A DNA stretch of 10,447 bases, taken from assembly GCA_001508835.1 (NCBI GenBank), contig LGFB01000027.1, positions 1 through 10,447 on the forward strand. Direction: 5' to 3'. Below the pieces are notes generated by a model. That model did no database searches. It was not told the DNA's origin and saw only the letters and a program-made list of their open reading frames with translations. Shown here in pieces: positions 1 to 6,283 of this stretch (its first letter is position 1; each line of letters begins with the position of its first letter). Source of the stretch: a bacterium 42_11 (GTDB lineage: Bacteria; Synergistota; GBS-1). A program made the translations under genes and the position numbers.

Positions 1-1274
1 AAGAGGCAATAGAGCAGGCTAAGACAGGGCATCTTGAGTTTGATGAAGAAGTCTTTAGAGAAGCTATGGAAAGCGATCCGTTGAAGGTTTATAGGCTTTT
101 TGCTGCTGAGGGACAGTATATAGAATCTGAGAGCCTGACAGAGTATAAGGTGGGAAGCCCCATAGGCTTATGGCATTTCGATGAAAGGCTTGGTAACGCT
201 TCTTACGATTACTCCGGTAATGGACTTGATGCTCAGGTTGTAGGAGCTACCAGGGTCTTGGATGGCGGAAATTATGCCTTATCCTTCAATGGCGTTTCGG
301 ACTACGTCAGCATAGCTTCGAACTCGCTCCTCGATATGACCGATTCCGTTACTCTTGAGGCATGGATTAAGCCTGCAAGTATAGGTGGTCTTCAGACCAT
401 TCTTGCCAAAGGGGATGATACGGGAACCAACTATGGTTTGCGTCTCAACGGGAGTGAGATCGAATTTTTCTATACCGACTCTGGGGGAGCGGAACATATC
501 TATAGGACTTCTCTTGCAAGTATAGCAAGCGGAAATTGGTATCACGTTGGTGTAACTTTTTCCTTTGGAGAGGGCGATTCTATAAATATAGTTGTGAACA
601 ACAGTTCTGTTTCAGGTAGCTGGGTGGTAGGTGATGGAAGTGGTCTGGCTCAAGTTAATTCTTCTAGCTTAACCATTGGCTTGGCCAATAACTATTCAGA
701 TAAGAATCCCTTTAATGGTATAATAGATGAGGTGGCAATTTATGGCTCTGCTTTAAACTCCTCTCAGATCGCGGAAAGATATTCCGCTTCAAGGAGAACG
801 GTTTACTATCTTAGCTCGACGCCAGTTTCTATGGAACAGCCACCGGTTTTGAAGGTTAACGGTACAAGCTATACCCTTGTGGCTGGTATTCCTGAGAGCG
901 GAGAGTTCAGTTTGGACTACACGACGGGTAAGATTTTGCTGGGAAATGCGCCTGCTTTGGGGGCAAGTGTGAGCGCGAGTTACGTGGGAGACGCGGAAAA
1001 CGAGGATTACTGGGGAATAGCTCGGAGATTAAAGGAGATTCTTTATGATTATACAAGATGGGGAGGAATAATCCTCTCTACAGCAGGAACCGGCGGAACC
1101 ATAGATCAGCAGCTTAATCGGCTTGAAAAAGAGAAAGCGGACCTTGAGGCGAGATTAGCTGAGAAGGAAAGCTTTTTGTGGAATAAGTTCGTGGCCCTTG
1201 AGGAGGCTTTAAGCAATTTGCAGAGCCAAAGCAATTGGCTTACGGCTTATTTGGCAAATCTGGCTGGTTCATAA
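1..1274 (+). CDS. fliD: Flagellar hook-associated protein 2 (FliD, filament cap), 5'-partial, with inserted LamG-like domain
   Basis: FliD caps the growing flagellar filament outside the cell and helps flagellin monomers fold into place. The frame is open from base 3, so the ATG at 66 is internal; the true start lies upstream. Bases 27-101 encode a hallmark FliD stretch, GHLEFDEEVF followed by DPLKVYRLF. The last ~85 residues (from W/G at about 1011) resume FliD with GIARRLKEIL, a small Gly/Thr loop and a long amphipathic coiled coil ending in NLQSQSNWLTAYLANL. In ordinary FliD these two blocks are separated by roughly ten residues. Here about 300 residues intervene: a LamG/concanavalin-like fold (about 162-782) and a beta-rich module (about 794-1000). 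FliD identity rests on remembered family motifs. The insertion is directly visible and stays in frame, so it is not a frameshift artefact. The stop is followed after 22 bases by the next gene. Confidence 0.88.
   Translation, partial: EAIEQAKTGHLEFDEEVFREAMESDPLKVYRLFAAEGQYIESESLTEYKVGSPIGLWHFDERLGNASYDYSGNGLDAQVVGATRVLDGGNYALSFNGVSDYVSIASNSLLDMTDSVTLEAWIKPASIGGLQTILAKGDDTGTNYGLRLNGSEIEFFYTDSGGAEHIYRTSLASIASGNWYHVGVTFSFGEGDSINIVVNNSSVSGSWVVGDGSGLAQVNSSSLTIGLANNYSDKNPFNGIIDEVAIYGSALNSSQIAERYSASRRTVYYLSSTPVSMEQPPVLKVNGTSYTLVAGIPESGEFSLDYTTGKILLGNAPALGASVSASYVGDAENEDYWGIARRLKEILYDYTRWGGIILSTAGTGGTIDQQLNRLEKEKADLEARLAEKESFLWNKFVALEEALSNLQSQSNWLTAYLANLAGS
162..782 (+). other. LamG / concanavalin A-like (Laminin_G_3) domain inside FliD
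   Basis: This about 207-residue segment has the classic LamG_3 pattern. It opens with GLWHFDE and DYSGNGLDA, continues with ALSFNGVSDYVSI, LEAWIKP and NWYHVGVTF, and closes with FNGIIDEVAIYGSALNSSQI. Such jelly-roll domains are common in secreted bacterial proteins and often bind carbohydrate. It has no cysteine. Sugar binding here is inference; the fold call is strong. Confidence 0.87.
794..1000 (+). other. Second beta-rich module inside FliD
   Basis: The segment between the LamG domain and the FliD C-terminal helices reads as a small beta-sandwich. It runs from TVYYLSS through LKVNGTSYTLV to FSLDYTTGKILLGNAPALGA and SVSASYV. The 'D-x-x-T-G-x-I ... A-P-x-x-G-A-x-V-x-A-x-Y' pattern recurs in phage tail and bacterial surface proteins. 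I recognise the pattern but cannot name a family with confidence. Confidence 0.5.
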
Positions 1275-1281
1275 TAGATTA

Positions 1282-1290
1282 AAAGGAGGA
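1282..1290 (+). promoter_or_regulatory. Strong Shine-Dalgarno for the 201-aa protein
   Basis: AAAGGAGGA lies 6 bases before the ATG at 1297. It is the strongest ribosome binding site among the genes of the first 8 kb and fixes that start. It suggests the small protein is made in higher amount than the coupled genes downstream. Confidence 0.8.
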
Positions 1291-1296
1291 AGTTAT

Positions 1297-1902
1297 ATGG
1301 TAAAGGTTTTTGTTGATGAGGAAGAGCGGGTTGACCTTGAGGACATGGAAGTGAGCGAGGTTGTGTCCAGGGTAGAAGAAGAATTAAAAAGGGACGGCAA
1401 GGTGATCATGCGAGTTGAGCTTGATGGACAGCCTTTAGGGGAAAGGAAGCTCGAAGAGATCGATTTAAGGGGGGTTAGGGAGATAGCTTTTTTTAGTAAG
1501 AGCGTGAGCGAGCTTGTGAAAGAATCGTTGGCGGACCTTCAAGTTTATCTTCCCCGACTTTCGGGTGGCTTAAAAGATATCGCCTCTTTATTTAGGCTTG
1601 GCGAGTTTAAGAAGGCTTTGGGACTTCTTCCTAAGGCAGTGGAGGGGGTTGGCTGGCTCATAAAGGTTTTCGAGTACACGGCCTTGCTTTTAGGGGTCGA
1701 ATGGAAAACGTTAAAGGATGTGGATTTTGAAAGGGAAAGAGATGCTGTCGTTTCTAAACTTGGGGAGGTTTCCAAGGCGCTTGAAGATAGGGATTTTATA
1801 AGACTCTCAGACCTTTTAGCTTACGAGGTAGCTCCTGTAATTGAGGGTTGGGAGAAGATAGCTAATTACCTTTTATCTTTAGCTCAGCAAGTGCGTCATT
1901 AG
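1297..1902 (+). CDS. Unknown protein of 201 aa in the flagellar chaperone slot
   Basis: I do not recognise a named family. The ATG follows a near-consensus Shine-Dalgarno. The first ~70 residues alternate beta strands and an amphipathic helix (MVKVFVDEEE, VIMRVELDG, GVREIAFF), suggesting a small alpha/beta domain. The remainder (about 70-201) is predicted helical, with several amphipathic segments and a hydrophobic stretch around GWLIKVFEYTALLLG that looks buried rather than membrane-spanning. There is no signal peptide, so it is probably cytoplasmic. It begins 22 bases after fliD and its TAG stop touches the next gene. Genes directly after fliD are often fliS or fliT, helical chaperones of flagellin and FliD; a chaperone-like role is inference from position only, and I see no FliS or FliT motif. 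Confidence 0.85.
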   Translation: MVKVFVDEEERVDLEDMEVSEVVSRVEEELKRDGKVIMRVELDGQPLGERKLEEIDLRGVREIAFFSKSVSELVKESLADLQVYLPRLSGGLKDIASLFRLGEFKKALGLLPKAVEGVGWLIKVFEYTALLLGVEWKTLKDVDFERERDAVVSKLGEVSKALEDRDFIRLSDLLAYEVAPVIEGWEKIANYLLSLAQQVRH

Positions 1903-1907
1903 TGGGT

Positions 1908-2501
1908 ATGGTTAAAGCGGCCTTTATAGACAGGGATGGAACTGTTCTTGATAACATGGGATACCTTAACCATCCTGCACGAGTGAGGCTCCTTCCGGGC
2001 GTAGCTTGTGGTATAAGGCTTCTTAGGGAAGCAGGCTGGAAGATTGTAGTTATCACAAACCAGGGTGGCATAGAAAGAGGATATTATACCCATGATGTTT
2101 TGCACATTATAAACTTACGGATGCTTGAGCTTCTATGGGCGGAGGGTGCTCTTATAGATGCCTTGTATTATTCCCCTTTTGTGAGTGAGTCTCCCTGTAA
2201 AAAGCCTAACACTGGGATGATAGAGAGAGCGGTGAGAGAGCTCGGCATAGATTTGAGGTCTTCCTTTGTGGTTGGAGATCAGCTTATAGACTTGGAGCTT
2301 GCGAGGCGAGCAGGATGCCCATCTATACTTGTTTTAACGGGCTTTGGTTTGGGCTTTTACGAATACATGCGTGACAAAGTGGAAGAGTTATCCCCCATAT
2401 TTATAGGAGAGGACCTGTTAGAGGTTGCTGAATGGGTGGTGAACGGTGAAGGTTCTTATTACCTCGGCCTCAAGAAAGGTGGTGTTGGTAAGGAGCTTTA
2501 A
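1908..2501 (+). CDS. HAD-superfamily phosphatase, GmhB / histidinol-phosphatase type (HAD-IIIA)
   Basis: It is likely a cytoplasmic sugar-phosphate phosphatase. HAD motif I is FIDRDGTV (nucleophile D8, acid/base D10), motif II is ITNQGG (T50), the motif III lysine is in CKKPNTGM (about K98-K99), and motif IV is VVGDQLIDLELA (D124, D128). The nearest family is GmhB (heptose bisphosphate phosphatase), but the Cys/His zinc loop before the KP motif is mostly gone: the segment reads YYSPFVSESPCKKP with one Cys. ATG 1908 gives the usual short N-terminus; a GTG at 1902 overlaps the upstream TAG by one base (TAGTG) and is an alternative two codons earlier. Neither has a clear Shine-Dalgarno, so translation is probably coupled. 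Its 3' end overlaps the ATP-grasp gene by 56 bases. In context it may dephosphorylate a sugar intermediate of the nonulosonate pathway; the substrate is unknown. Confidence 0.85.
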   Translation: MVKAAFIDRDGTVLDNMGYLNHPARVRLLPGVACGIRLLREAGWKIVVITNQGGIERGYYTHDVLHIINLRMLELLWAEGALIDALYYSPFVSESPCKKPNTGMIERAVRELGIDLRSSFVVGDQLIDLELARRAGCPSILVLTGFGLGFYEYMRDKVEELSPIFIGEDLLEVAEWVVNGEGSYYLGLKKGGVGKEL

Positions 2502-3390
2502 ACGGTACGCAACCGTTTATGTTACCGATATAGACCCTCTCTCTCCGGCCATTTACATGGCCGATTTTTTTTATAAAGCCCCTTTTACTCTATCTCCTGA
2601 ATTTTCTGATTTTATACTCGATCTCGTAGATAGAGAGGAAATTAATATGGTTGTTCCGACAACTGACGATGACCTTACAGTGGTTGCTTCCTTAAGGGAA
2701 CAGCTTATCGAAAGGGGAGTTTTCCCTTTAGTCTCTTCTTTGGAAGTAGTTTCGATCTGTAATGACAAGATTAAAACCTATGGCTTCTTTAAGAAGAATG
2801 GTATTCCTACCCCGGAGACCTTCCCTGTCGAGGAGATAAAAGGGAAGGGTCCCCTTCCTTTTAAGGCGGTATTTAAAAAGAGATTTGGCAGAGGTAGTAG
2901 AGGGCTCTTTTACCTTAATGAGGGTGACCTTCCTTCCGAAAATATAGGTGAGGACTATATCGTTCAGCGTTACATAGAGGGAAAGGAGTTTACGATAGAC
3001 TCTTTTGTTGATTCAAGGGGGAATGTAATTTCCGTGGTTCCAAGGGAAAGGATTTTGGTAAGTGACGGCGTTTCCGTTCGAGGGAGGACGGTAAAGTCGG
3101 AAGAGCTTATCATGTGGGGCAGGAATATTTGTGAACTTCTTAGACCTTTGGGGCCCGTTAATATCCAGTGTATCTGGGGGAAGGAAGGAATTTTTTTCAC
3201 CGAGATTAACCCTCGTTTTTCAGGGGGAATAGCTTTGACCTTGGCTGCTGGAGCGGACTTCATTAAATGGAGTATAGACCTGGCTTATGGAAGAGAAATA
3301 ACCCCCTTGCCCGATTTTGAGGAGCTTTATATGAGCTGTTATAATGAGCCGATTTTTTTTAAGCTTCCCATGGAGGGGAAAAAGTTTTGA
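2446..3390 (+). CDS. ATP-grasp ligase, carbamoyl-phosphate-synthase-large-chain-like
   Basis: This 314-residue protein has the three ATP-grasp parts. An N-terminal Rossmann-like pre-ATP domain begins MKVLITSASRKV and carries VVPTTDDDL. A nucleotide-binding region holds VFKKRFGRGSRG and DYIVQRYIEGKEFTIDSF. The metal-binding end is TEINPRFSGG, with E253 and N255 as expected ligands. ATP-grasp enzymes join a carboxylate to an amine through an acyl phosphate. Stand-alone CarB-like members are common in surface polysaccharide clusters, with few known substrates. The GTG at 2446 is chosen because it starts the strand-loop typical of the fold; it lies within the HAD gene's last 56 bases. The stop overlaps the next start as TTGA. 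A role in adding an amino acid or other acyl group to the sugar is inference. A terminator-like hairpin lies early in the gene (2546-2572). Confidence 0.85.
   Translation: MKVLITSASRKVVLVRSFKRYATVYVTDIDPLSPAIYMADFFYKAPFTLSPEFSDFILDLVDREEINMVVPTTDDDLTVVASLREQLIERGVFPLVSSLEVVSICNDKIKTYGFFKKNGIPTPETFPVEEIKGKGPLPFKAVFKKRFGRGSRGLFYLNEGDLPSENIGEDYIVQRYIEGKEFTIDSFVDSRGNVISVVPRERILVSDGVSVRGRTVKSEELIMWGRNICELLRPLGPVNIQCIWGKEGIFFTEINPRFSGGIALTLAAGADFIKWSIDLAYGREITPLPDFEELYMSCYNEPIFFKLPMEGKKF
2546..2572 (+). terminator. Terminator-like hairpin plus T8 inside the ATP-grasp gene
   Basis: CGGCCAT (2546-2552) pairs perfectly with ATGGCCG (2557-2563) around a TTAC loop. One A and then eight T (2565-2572) follow. 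This has the shape of an intrinsic terminator. It lies 45 bases past the HAD stop and about 100 bases into the ATP-grasp frame, where it encodes ordinary residues (around SPAIYMADFFYK). Translating ribosomes would mask it, so it may act as a polarity or attenuation site, or be coincidence. Confidence 0.35.
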
Positions 3391-4142
3391 GAATACTGGG
3401 GTTAATTCAAGCTAGGATGGGGTCTAAAAGATTGCCTGGCAAAGTCCTTGCAGAGCTTGATGGAAGGCCTCTCATTTTTGCCCTGCTTGATAGGTTGAGA
3501 TGGTCAAAAAGGGTAGATTCTTTCGTTGTTGCTACTACAGTGCTTCCTGAAGATGACGCTTTGGTTGAGGTTTTAAGGGGCAAGGGATTTCAGGTGTTTA
3601 GAGGACATCCAATAGATGTCCTTGATAGGTTTTATAAAGCTGCTTCCCTGTTGGAGGCTAACTATATTGTTAGGATTACCGCCGATAATCCTCTTACCGA
3701 TCCCGGGCTTATGGATGAGGCAGTTATGACTGCTTTGGTTAAAAGAGCTGACTATGTGAGCTTTGTTAACCTACCCCTTGGGGTGTATCCCGAGGTAGTA
3801 TCTTTTAAAGCTCTTGAGAGAGCCTACAAGGAGGCTAAGGCTCCCTATCAGAGAGAGCATGTGACCCCCTATATAAATGAAAGTCCCGATAAATTTAACC
3901 TGATTTTTCTTGAAACAGATCTTGGATTAGGATGTGATGGTCTCAGATTAACGGTGGATTATCCTGAGGACCTTGAGCTTATGAGAATCGTATTTAAAGA
4001 GATGATGAAGAAAAGGGGAAGGTGGGGTATAAAGGAAGTGTTGGAGTTTTTGAGATCTAACTCTGGGCTATTGCTTTTAAATAGGCATCTTTCTCAGAAG
4101 AGCAAGTTTGAGGTGGACGAAGGGTGGGGTAGAGATGGTTAA
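3387..4142 (+). CDS. SpsF-type cytidylyltransferase (CMP-KDO synthetase-like)
   Basis: This 251-residue enzyme should transfer CMP from CTP to a sugar acid, activating it for a glycosyltransferase. The N-terminal nucleotide-binding signature is IQARMGSKRLPGKVL (R10, S13, R15, K19). RITADNPLTDP (about 96-106) and GHPIDVLDRFYKAA are typical of the SpsF branch. PYQREHVTPYI and LRLTVDYPEDLELM complete the family pattern. In Bacillus, SpsF acts with the NeuB homologue SpsE on spore-coat sugar; here the NeuB gene follows directly. The TTG start overlaps the upstream stop as TTGA and is preceded by a GGAGGGG ribosome binding site at about 3372-3378, which supports it. The last 8 bases overlap the next gene. 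The exact sugar cannot be told from sequence. The last ~35 residues look less conserved. Confidence 0.88.
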   Translation: MRILGLIQARMGSKRLPGKVLAELDGRPLIFALLDRLRWSKRVDSFVVATTVLPEDDALVEVLRGKGFQVFRGHPIDVLDRFYKAASLLEANYIVRITADNPLTDPGLMDEAVMTALVKRADYVSFVNLPLGVYPEVVSFKALERAYKEAKAPYQREHVTPYINESPDKFNLIFLETDLGLGCDGLRLTVDYPEDLELMRIVFKEMMKKRGRWGIKEVLEFLRSNSGLLLLNRHLSQKSKFEVDEGWGRDG

Positions 4143-5136
4143 GGTTGGAAGAAAGTTTGTGGGAGTGGGAGCTCCTTGTTTCGTCATTGCTGAGGCGGGA
4201 ATAAATCACAACGGGGATGTAAATCTGGCTAAAGAGCTTATAAGACAAGCTGCTAAGAATGGGGCCGATGCTGTTAAGTTTCAGTTATTTCACGCGGAAA
4301 ATCTTGTTGAGGAAGGAACCCCTGAGTTTGAGATGTTCAAGAAATGCGAGTTACCAAAGGATGCGTGGAAGGAATTAGCCCTTCTTGCGGAAAGAGAGGG
4401 GATAACTTTTATGGCCACACCTTTCGATCTTGAGGCCGTTAGTTTGCTGGAGGAACTTGGGACTCCTGCTTATAAGATAGCTTCTGGTGACATTACCAAT
4501 TATGAGCTTATAAGCAATGTTGCGAGAAAGTGGAAACCCGTTTTTTTGTCTACAGGTGGGGCTACTCTTGAGGAAATCAGGCTGGCTGTGGATTGTATAT
4601 ACGGCGAGGAAAACGACAGAATCATACTCCTACATTGCGTTTCATGCTATCCTGCCCCTCTCGAAAGCTTAAACTTGAAAGCTATTGATGATTTATGGGA
4701 GCATTTTCGCATTCCCGTTGGTTTTTCTGATCATAGTATAGGGATCGATGCGGCTTTGGTAGCTGTATCAATGGGAGCTGTGGCTATAGAAAAGCATTTT
4801 ACGATAGATAAATCCTTGCCAGGGCCAGATCACCATCATTCCTTAATCCCCGATGAGCTTTCCGAGATGGTTAAAAAGATAAGAAAGATTGAGAAGATGT
4901 TCGGAAGCGGGAGGAAGGAGCCGATGCCTTGTGAGTCTGAGGTAAGAGTTAAGGGAAGAAGAGGGATTAAGGCAGCCGTTGATATTCCTAAAGGGACGCC
5001 TATAGAGAGGAGGATGTTAGCTCTTGTTAGGCCCAAGAGGGGAATAGGAGTGGAGGACCTTCAGAATGTTTTGGGTAAGAAGGTAGCAAGAGATATCAGG
5101 AGAGGGGAGGACCTTCGTTGGGAGGACTTAATATAA
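4135..5136 (+). CDS. NeuB-family nonulosonic (sialic/legionaminic/pseudaminic) acid synthase
   Basis: NeuB-type enzymes condense phosphoenolpyruvate with a six-carbon amino sugar to make a nine-carbon acid. The protein has a TIM-barrel N-terminal domain: AEAGINHNGD (E20, N24, H25, N26), ADAVKFQLF, FMATPFDLEA, YKIASGD, and metal-ligand histidines H200 in GFSDHSIG and H221 in IEKHFTID, 21 residues apart as in known NeuB. PGPDHHHSLIPDEL is the lid/substrate region. A C-terminal antifreeze-like SAF domain occupies about 275-333 (GIKAAVDIPKGTPI to DIRRGEDL). ATG 4135 is preferred over TTG 4108 because GGGGTAGAG precedes it and the family begins close to this point; it then overlaps the previous gene by 8 bases. 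Length (333) fits the family. I cannot separate NeuB, LegI, PseI and SpsE specificity. Confidence 0.92.
   Translation: MVKVGRKFVGVGAPCFVIAEAGINHNGDVNLAKELIRQAAKNGADAVKFQLFHAENLVEEGTPEFEMFKKCELPKDAWKELALLAEREGITFMATPFDLEAVSLLEELGTPAYKIASGDITNYELISNVARKWKPVFLSTGGATLEEIRLAVDCIYGEENDRIILLHCVSCYPAPLESLNLKAIDDLWEHFRIPVGFSDHSIGIDAALVAVSMGAVAIEKHFTIDKSLPGPDHHHSLIPDELSEMVKKIRKIEKMFGSGRKEPMPCESEVRVKGRRGIKAAVDIPKGTPIERRMLALVRPKRGIGVEDLQNVLGKKVARDIRRGEDLRWEDLI
5101..5110 (+). promoter_or_regulatory. Ribosome binding site deciding the TTG start of the aminotransferase
   Basis: AGAGGGGAGG sits 7 bases before TTG 5118, inside the 3' end of the synthase gene. There is no ATG or GTG before the conserved VPFFKP segment, so this site together with the TTG is the best start. 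The result is a 19-base overlap with the synthase. Confidence 0.65.
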
Positions 5137-6278
5137 AGGGGGTTCCCTTTTTCAAACCTTCTATAAGAGATGAGGAGATAGAAGGGGTAACCGAGGTCTT
5201 AAAGAGTGGATGGCTTACGAAGGGAAAGGTAACGGAGGAATTTGAGAAAGAGTGTATGAAATTTCTTTCGGCTTCAGCGTGCCTTGCTGTTTCCTCGGGA
5301 ACCGCGGGTCTTCATCTTGCCCTGTTGGGCTTAGGTTTAAGGCCGGGCGATGAGGTTATAACAACTTCCCTGACCCATGTTGCCACGGTTCAGTCAATAC
5401 TCTATGTGGGAGCTAAACCTGTTTTTGCAGACATAGAACCTGAGACGATGAACATCTCTCCTGATGAGGTGCTGAAAAAGGTTACTCCGAAAACGAAGGC
5501 TATCCTTCCCGTTCACTTTGCGGGACATCCCTGCGATATGGATGCTCTTCGAGAGATAGCCCAGAAGTATGGGTTATCCATAGTTGAAGATGCTGCTCAT
5601 GCCTTTGGTGCTTCCTATAAGGGAAAGCCCTTGGGAAGTAACGGCTTTGGGGATATAACCGTTTTTAGCTTTTACCCTAACAAACCTATAACGACTGGAG
5701 AGGGAGGCTTAATATGCGGAGAGAAGGAGAGAATAGATAAAATTAGAGTATTGTCTCATCACGGTATTGTTTACCCTTCCCGTGGACGCTTATGGAGATA
5801 CGATGCTGTGGAGCTCGGTTATAAGTATAACTTTACGGATATCCAAGCTGCCATCGGTTTAGCTCAGCTTCGTAAATCCGAAAAGCTGTTGTTAAGAAGA
5901 AAAAGGATATTTGAGCGGTATAATGAAGCTTTTAAACATGAAGAGGCCTTGATAACACCTGTTATAAAAGATTACGCCTCTCCTTCCTATTATATATATC
6001 CTCTAAGACTTAACTTAAGGGCCTTAAAGTGCTCTCGAGATGAGTTTGCCTTCGCTCTTGAGCAGGAAGGAGTGGGTATTAGTGTTCATTATTCTCCTCC
6101 TGTCCATCTCCATTCTTACTATCGCAGGACCCTTGGTTTAAGAGAAGGCGACCTACCCGTGACAGAGGAGGCTTCAAGAAGCGAGCTTAGTCTTCCCCTT
6201 TATCCTGACATGAGAGACGAGGAAATCGATTTTGTAGTTGAGAGAGTGTTTAAACTTATTAAGTCATTTAAGAGGTGA
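5118..6278 (+). CDS. DegT/DnrJ/EryC1 family sugar aminotransferase
   Basis: This PLP-dependent enzyme moves an amino group, usually from glutamate, to a keto-sugar nucleotide. Motifs run in the expected order: VPFFKPSI and VLKSGWLTKG at the N-terminus, AVSSGTAGLHLALLGLGL (phosphate-binding), DEVITTSLTHVATV, VHFAGHPCDMD, VEDAAHAFGA (D158 contacts the PLP ring nitrogen), and SFYPNKPITTGEGG with Schiff-base K189. The C-terminal domain includes YKYNFTDIQAAIGLAQL and the late GISVHYSPPVHL. The length of 386 is normal and nothing essential is missing. Relatives in nonulosonate clusters (PseC, LegC, SpsC) make the 4-amino sugar before the NeuB step. The TTG start overlaps the synthase by 19 bases and the stop overlaps or abuts the next gene. 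The role as 4-aminotransferase is inferred from context. Confidence 0.92.
   Translation: MGGLNIKGVPFFKPSIRDEEIEGVTEVLKSGWLTKGKVTEEFEKECMKFLSASACLAVSSGTAGLHLALLGLGLRPGDEVITTSLTHVATVQSILYVGAKPVFADIEPETMNISPDEVLKKVTPKTKAILPVHFAGHPCDMDALREIAQKYGLSIVEDAAHAFGASYKGKPLGSNGFGDITVFSFYPNKPITTGEGGLICGEKERIDKIRVLSHHGIVYPSRGRLWRYDAVELGYKYNFTDIQAAIGLAQLRKSEKLLLRRKRIFERYNEAFKHEEALITPVIKDYASPSYYIYPLRLNLRALKCSRDEFAFALEQEGVGISVHYSPPVHLHSYYRRTLGLREGDLPVTEEASRSELSLPLYPDMRDEEIDFVVERVFKLIKSFKR
6271..6278 (+). promoter_or_regulatory. Shine-Dalgarno favouring TTG 6284 for the GH88-like gene
   Basis: AGAGGTGA ends 5 bases before TTG 6284. The competing GTG at 6275 lies inside this site and has no good site of its own, but would give a GTGA overlap with the aminotransferase stop. 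The two differ by three codons. Confidence 0.55.
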
Positions 6279-6283
6279 AGGGT

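Noticed and set aside
66..68. ATG 66 as the start of fliD
   Set aside because: The frame is open to the left edge, and bases 27-62 encode the conserved FliD block just before DPLKVYRLF, so the ATG is internal.
279..545. Minus-strand open frames opposite fliD and other genes
   Set aside because: They are short, lack ribosome binding sites and family features, and lie wholly opposite well-supported genes.
3336..3360. T8 run at 3353-3360 as a second intragenic terminator
   Set aside because: No inverted repeat lies just upstream; only a direct repeat ATGAGC is present.
4108..4134. TTG 4108 as the start of the NeuB-family gene
   Set aside because: It would lengthen the overlap to 35 bases with non-family residues; ATG 4135 has an SD-like GGGGTAG and fits the family start.
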